Assembly (NCBI GenBank): GCA_002403175.1
Contig: DHHG01000302.1
Span: forward strand, 1 to 10,793
Origin: Syntrophaceae bacterium UBA4778
GTDB lineage: Bacteria > Desulfobacterota > Syntrophia > Syntrophales > UBA4778
Length of the DNA: 10,793 nt
Reading direction: 5' to 3'
Part shown: positions 7,062 through 10,793 of the stretch, one piece after another
Layout of the letters: every line of letters starts with the position of its first letter
How positions within the stretch are numbered: the first letter of the stretch is position 1
Notes under the pieces: model-generated
What the model was told of the DNA's origin: nothing
The model's database searches: none
Seen by the model: only the letters and a program-made list of their open reading frames with translations
Made by a program: the position numbers and the translations under genes

Positions 7062-8462
7062 TTATGCTTTAGAGATACCCGATTGTTTTTTTTTCATGGG
7101 TGAAATTCCATTCCAGCACCAGAGGCAAAGTGAGCCGGCTGGAATCCCGATTGCGTTAACGAACGAATCGGTGCTGTTATATTTTACAGAGTCCGCTTCG
7201 ATTTCGTTGGCGATCCAGTGTTCCAGTTCACGCAGTTGCGTCAGCGATCGGATATTCCCTTTTTTGATATACTTTCGGGCGATCAACTCTTCCGTTGAGC
7301 GCGTGGATATACCGAAAGTGCAGGGATACATCAGGGGCGGGCAGGCAATCCTTACATGCACCTCTGCAGCACCTGCCTTTTTCAGATCGCGGACTTTGTC
7401 ACGGATCTGGGTTCCACGGACGATGGAATCGTCGCAGATGAGAACCTTCTTGCCGGCGACGGCATAGCGTAGAACGGAAAGCTTTCGCTTGGCCATCATC
7501 TCCCGGGCTGTCTGTGTGGACTGGGTATAGCTCCGGTCGGCATAGCGATTATAAAGAAAGACCTCCTGATAAGGAATGCCGGAGCGCTTGTGATATCCAA
7601 GTGCATGGCCGATTCCAGACATCGGTACAGGGGCCACGATGTCGGCAACCGGTCCGCCTTCATCGATATCCCTCTGGGCGAGGGCTTCTCCCAACCGGCT
7701 CCTCGCTTCCTGGACATAGAGGCCGTCGATTTTTGAATCAATACTGGCCGTATACGCCCATTCGAAAGCGCAATGCGCTGTGCGCGGAGATTTCAATCGC
7801 TTCAGGGAATGAAATCCCTTGTTATCGATCAGCACTATTTCTCCAGGGCAGACATCCCGCACGACTTCCATATCCAGATTGTGCAGAGCCCGGGATTCCG
7901 AAGCGGCGGCAAATCGCTCTTTGTCGCCGCCCAGGATCAATGGACGGAAACCATAAATATCGCGGGCGACGTAAATTCCCTCTTTGGTAAGGACAGCCAG
8001 GGAATAAGCCCCTTCAATTTTTCGGGATAAGGCTGCAATTCCCGATACCATATCCTTTTCATTCATAATGATATTGGCGATCACCTCGATATGGTAATTG
8101 CCGTGAAAGGCCTTCCCGCTTTTTTTCATTTCCCGGATCAGCACGTCAGCATTGATGATATTGCCGCTGAAGGCGACAGCGATTTCTCCAAGCTTGGAAT
8201 GAAGCGTAATGGGCTGTCGTTCCCAGAGACTTACATGTCCGATCCCAAAATTTCCGGTAAGATAGTCGAGTTCCTGTTGTTTGAACGTGATCCCGACCCG
8301 GCCATGATGCGTAACCTGCCGGATGTTTTCATCGAAAGTCGAAATCCCGCAGTATTGCTGACCTCGATGCTGCAGAAAATCGATTCCCTGGTAAATATCT
8401 ACGGAACAGGGTCGCTTTGAAAAAATTCCGAACAAGCCGCAGTTGTCTTCGATTGATTTCAT
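7062..8462 (-). CDS. PurF-like amidophosphoribosyltransferase with degenerate glutaminase pocket
   Basis: 466 residues. The first half is a class II (Ntn) glutaminase domain, the second a type I phosphoribosyltransferase. Canonical PurF makes phosphoribosylamine from PRPP and glutamine, the first purine step. Kept: the putative nucleophile Cys8 after a 7-residue propeptide (MKSIEDN-CGLFGIF), LQHRGQ (30-35), the PRPP loop VLICDDSIVRGT (340-351), the NRYADRSY flexible-loop region (305-312), and four cysteines at the iron-sulfur positions of the Bacillus-type enzyme (231, 381, 446, 449). Lost: the GHVRY arginine is Ser (GHVSLWERQP, with a shortened glutamine loop), HNGN is FSGN, and the SD.E aspartate is His (YHIE). 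Start ATG 8462 is fixed by AGGAGGAGGA (8471-8480); the same frame runs open to 8735 inside carB but has no similarity there. It lies 28 bp after carB, so it is co-transcribed. I withhold the symbol purF because glutamine use is doubtful. Confidence 0.88.
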   Translation of the reverse strand: MKSIEDNCGLFGIFSKRPCSVDIYQGIDFLQHRGQQYCGISTFDENIRQVTHHGRVGITFKQQELDYLTGNFGIGHVSLWERQPITLHSKLGEIAVAFSGNIINADVLIREMKKSGKAFHGNYHIEVIANIIMNEKDMVSGIAALSRKIEGAYSLAVLTKEGIYVARDIYGFRPLILGGDKERFAAASESRALHNLDMEVVRDVCPGEIVLIDNKGFHSLKRLKSPRTAHCAFEWAYTASIDSKIDGLYVQEARSRLGEALAQRDIDEGGPVADIVAPVPMSGIGHALGYHKRSGIPYQEVFLYNRYADRSYTQSTQTAREMMAKRKLSVLRYAVAGKKVLICDDSIVRGTQIRDKVRDLKKAGAAEVHVRIACPPLMYPCTFGISTRSTEELIARKYIKKGNIRSLTQLRELEHWIANEIEADSVKYNSTDSFVNAIGIPAGSLCLWCWNGISPMKKKQSGISKA

Positions 8463-8470
8463 AGTAAGTT

Positions 8471-8480
8471 TCCTCCTCCT
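8471..8480 (-). promoter_or_regulatory. ribosome binding site deciding the PurF-like start
   Basis: AGGAGGAGGA on the minus strand lies 8 nt before ATG 8462, within the 28-bp gap after the carB stop. It is very strong and excludes the longer in-frame extension into carB. Confidence 0.8.
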
Positions 8481-8490
8481 AATGCGGCAT

Positions 8491-10793
8491 TTACTTGATG
8501 TCACGGTGATAATTCTGCAGCGATCTCGCCCTGCCATGACCTTTGTGGAATGCCGAGATTCCCTTAACTGCTGCCACCGCTGCCGCCGCAGTCGTAATGT
8601 AAGGCACTTTGTATTTAATGGCCGCCTTGCGAATATAAGAATCATCAGACTTTCCCAGCCGCCCGTTTGGCGTGTTGATGATGAGCTGAATTTCCTTATT
8701 CTTGATCCCATCGACAATATTGGGCCGGCCTTCATGCATCTTCAGGATGCGTTCGCTTTCAATGCCGTTCTGCCGCAGGTAGGCATGGGTCTTATCGGTG
8801 GCCTTGATCCTGAATCCGAGTCGCCCGAACTCCCTGGCGACCTCGATCATGGACCCTTTGTCCCCGTCCGCTACCGTGATCAGAACAGTACCCGAATCGG
8901 GGAGCACCTGCTGGGCGGCTTCCTCGGCCTTGTAGAAGGCAAGCCCGAAAGAGTCGGCCAAACCTAACACCTCTCCGGTGGAGCGCATCTCCGGTCCCAG
9001 AACCGGATCGACTTCCTGGAACATATTGAAGGGGAACACCGCTTCCTTAACCCCGAAATGGGGGAAGACCTTGTTCCTGAGTTCCATGTCACATAGTTTT
9101 TTCCCCAGCATGACCTGCGTTGCAATCCTGGCCATCGAAACATTGCAGACCTTGGAAACGAGGGGCACGGTGCGGGAGGCGCGCGGATTGGCTTCCAGGA
9201 TATAGACGATATCTCCGGCAATTGCATACTGAATATTCATGAGCCCCACGACCTTGAATTCCACCGCGATCTTTTTGGTATACTCCGTGATGGTAGCGAT
9301 ATGGCGCGCCGGAATGCTGATGGGCGGAATGACACATGCGGAGTCGCCCGAGTGGACACCGGCCAGCTCGATATGTTCCATAACCGCCGGAACGAAGGCA
9401 TCGGCCCCGTCTGAAATTGCGTCGGCTTCGGCCTCAATGGCGTTTTCCAGAAACTTGTCGATCAGGATGGGCCGCTCCGGAGTGACTCCAACCGCCTTCT
9501 CGACATAGTGCTTGAGCATGTCCTCATCGTGGACCACTTCCATGCCCCGGCCGCCCAGAACATAGGAAGGTCGCACCATTAAGGGATATCCGATTCTGGA
9601 GGCAATTTCGAGTGCCTCGCCCATGGTGCTTGCCATGCCGGAAGCAGGCATCGGAATCCCGAGTTTCTCCATCATCTTCCGGAACCGATCGCGGTCTTCT
9701 GCGAGATCGATCGTCTCCGGGGAGGTTCCGATTATGGCAACCCCGGCTTTTGCCAGCTCGCCCGCAATATTCAACGGTGTCTGTCCTCCGAATTGGGCGA
9801 TGACCCCTTCCGGTTTTTCTTTTTCATAAATACTGAGGACGTCTTCCACTGTCAATGGTTCGAAATAGAGCTTATCGGAAGTGTCGTAGTCGGTTGAGAC
9901 CGTTTCCGGATTGCAGTTGACCATGATCGATTCATAGCCTTCGTCGCGCAGGGCAAAAGCCGCGTGGACGCAGCAGTAATCGAATTCGATCCCCTGGCCG
10001 ATCCGGTTGGGGCCGCCACCCAGGACCATGATCTTTTTCCGGTTGCTTGTCCCAACCTTGTCCGGCGCATTATATGTGGAGAAGTAATAGGCAGCATTTT
10101 CGACGCCGCTCACGGGAACGGGTTCCCATGCCTCTACCACGCCCAGAGCGGTTCTTTGCTTTCGGATCTCTGATTCCGGAACAGCCAGAATCTGAGCCAG
10201 ATAACGGTCCGCAAAGCCGTTCTTTTTGGCTTCAACCAGAAGATCATTGGGAAGTTCCTTCCCTTTATGGCTCAGGACCTTCTCTTCGAGTTCGACTAGC
10301 TCTTTCATCTGCTGGATAAAATAGGATTTGATGTGGGTTCTCTCGAAAAGGGTGTTGACATCAGCCCCTTTACGGAGTGCCTCATACATAATGAATTGCC
10401 GCTCGCTCGACGGTTCAGCCAGGAGTTCCAGCAGTTCATCCAGGCTCTTCTTGTTGAAGTCCTTGACAAAGCCGAGTCCGTAGCGTCCCTTTTCCAGGGA
10501 ACGGATCGATTTCTGGAGGGCTTCCTTATAATTCTTGCCGATGCTCATGACCTCGCCGACTGCCCGCATCTGCGTTCCAAGGCGGTCCAACGCGCCGGGG
10601 AATTTCTCGAAATCCCAGCGGGCGAATTTGACCACGACGTAATCGCCGGAAGGCGTGTACTTGTCCAAGGTTCCTTCCCGCCAGTAGGGGATTTCATCCA
10701 GGGTAAGCCCGGCGGCCAGAAGAGCCGAAATAAAGGCAATGGGAAATCCCGTTGCCTTCGAAGCCAGCGCCGATGAACGCGATGTGCGCGGAT
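8491..10793 (-). CDS. carB: carbamoyl-phosphate synthase large subunit, N-terminus outside window
   Basis: 766 residues are visible of a protein usually about 1070 long. The frame runs to the right edge, where the conserved PRTSRSSALASKATG of the first ATP-grasp half is readable beyond the internal TTG at 10668, so that TTG is not the start. Next come the oligomerisation region (EKFPGALDRLGTQMRAVGEVM onward), the second synthetase half (VLGGGPNRIGQGIEFDYCCVHA, NCNPETVSTDYDTSDKLYFEPLT, AQFGGQTPLN, PSYVLGGRGMEVV, ILEANPRASRTVPLVSK), and the C-terminal MGS-like allosteric domain (about the last 140 residues, with VLITVADGDKGS and IINTPNGR). With CarA it makes carbamoyl phosphate from bicarbonate, ATP and glutamine-derived ammonia, for pyrimidines and arginine; UMP and ornithine are usual effectors of the MGS domain. 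No frameshift is seen. carA probably lies just beyond the window (inference). The PurF-like gene follows 28 bp downstream. Confidence 0.98.
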   Translation of the reverse strand, partial: PRTSRSSALASKATGFPIAFISALLAAGLTLDEIPYWREGTLDKYTPSGDYVVVKFARWDFEKFPGALDRLGTQMRAVGEVMSIGKNYKEALQKSIRSLEKGRYGLGFVKDFNKKSLDELLELLAEPSSERQFIMYEALRKGADVNTLFERTHIKSYFIQQMKELVELEEKVLSHKGKELPNDLLVEAKKNGFADRYLAQILAVPESEIRKQRTALGVVEAWEPVPVSGVENAAYYFSTYNAPDKVGTSNRKKIMVLGGGPNRIGQGIEFDYCCVHAAFALRDEGYESIMVNCNPETVSTDYDTSDKLYFEPLTVEDVLSIYEKEKPEGVIAQFGGQTPLNIAGELAKAGVAIIGTSPETIDLAEDRDRFRKMMEKLGIPMPASGMASTMGEALEIASRIGYPLMVRPSYVLGGRGMEVVHDEDMLKHYVEKAVGVTPERPILIDKFLENAIEAEADAISDGADAFVPAVMEHIELAGVHSGDSACVIPPISIPARHIATITEYTKKIAVEFKVVGLMNIQYAIAGDIVYILEANPRASRTVPLVSKVCNVSMARIATQVMLGKKLCDMELRNKVFPHFGVKEAVFPFNMFQEVDPVLGPEMRSTGEVLGLADSFGLAFYKAEEAAQQVLPDSGTVLITVADGDKGSMIEVAREFGRLGFRIKATDKTHAYLRQNGIESERILKMHEGRPNIVDGIKNKEIQLIINTPNGRLGKSDDSYIRKAAIKYKVPYITTAAAAVAAVKGISAFHKGHGRARSLQNYHRDIK

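Noticed and set aside
8463..8735. In-frame upstream extension of the PurF-like gene into carB, giving a 557-residue protein
   Set aside because: The extra 91 residues are arginine- and serine-rich antiframe of carB with no similarity to PurF. CGLFGIF must be near the N-terminus for the Ntn nucleophile, and a strong ribosome site marks ATG 8462.
8443..8967. Long plus-strand frames opposite carB, such as 174 codons here and 147 codons at 10333-10776
   Set aside because: They are antisense shadows of carB, whose protein is conserved and unmistakable. No ribosome sites or recognisable domains are present.

Overview
The window is ordinary Gram-negative chromosomal sequence, most likely from a deltaproteobacterium (Desulfobacterota, perhaps Syntrophus-like). 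This placement is an inference. It rests on the cytidylate-kinase-like P-loop family, a MASE3-type sensor kinase, a PurF-type gene directly behind carB, and moderate, uneven GC (about 57% in a carB line, about 42% in a line of the acetyltransferase gene). No rRNA, tRNA, CRISPR array, insertion sequence or phage gene is visible.

Layout. Only the first gene (positions 1-425), the 3' part of a SLOG/YpsA-like nucleotide-binding protein, is on the plus strand. Everything else is on the minus strand and is described here in transcription order, from right to left. carB (10793-8491) lacks about 300 N-terminal codons at the window edge. It is followed after 28 bp by a PurF-like gene (8462-7062) that ends in a clear hairpin terminator (7001-7038). 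A GNAT acetyltransferase (6839-6231) has its own good sigma-70-like promoter. An MFS transporter of the ACS type (6152-4848) and a secreted PEBP/YbhB-like protein (4835-4287) lie 12 bp apart and look like one operon, possibly with the small DUF3147-like membrane protein (4219-3887). A MASE3-PAS histidine kinase (3697-1655) has no partner response regulator in the window. A cytidylate-kinase-like gene (1355-644) is broken by a single frameshift near 1031-1064. It converges on the first gene across a perfect 32-bp palindrome (573-604).

How the genes work together. CarB makes carbamoyl phosphate for pyrimidines and arginine. The neighbouring PurF-like protein keeps the phosphoribosyltransferase PRPP loop and the four iron-sulfur cysteines of the Bacillus-type enzyme. 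It has lost the glutaminase residues that bind glutamine (the equivalents of E. coli Arg73, Asn101 and Asp127). This divergent PurF beside carB is the most interesting item in the window. The remaining genes are loosely related accessory functions: transport, sensing and acetylation.
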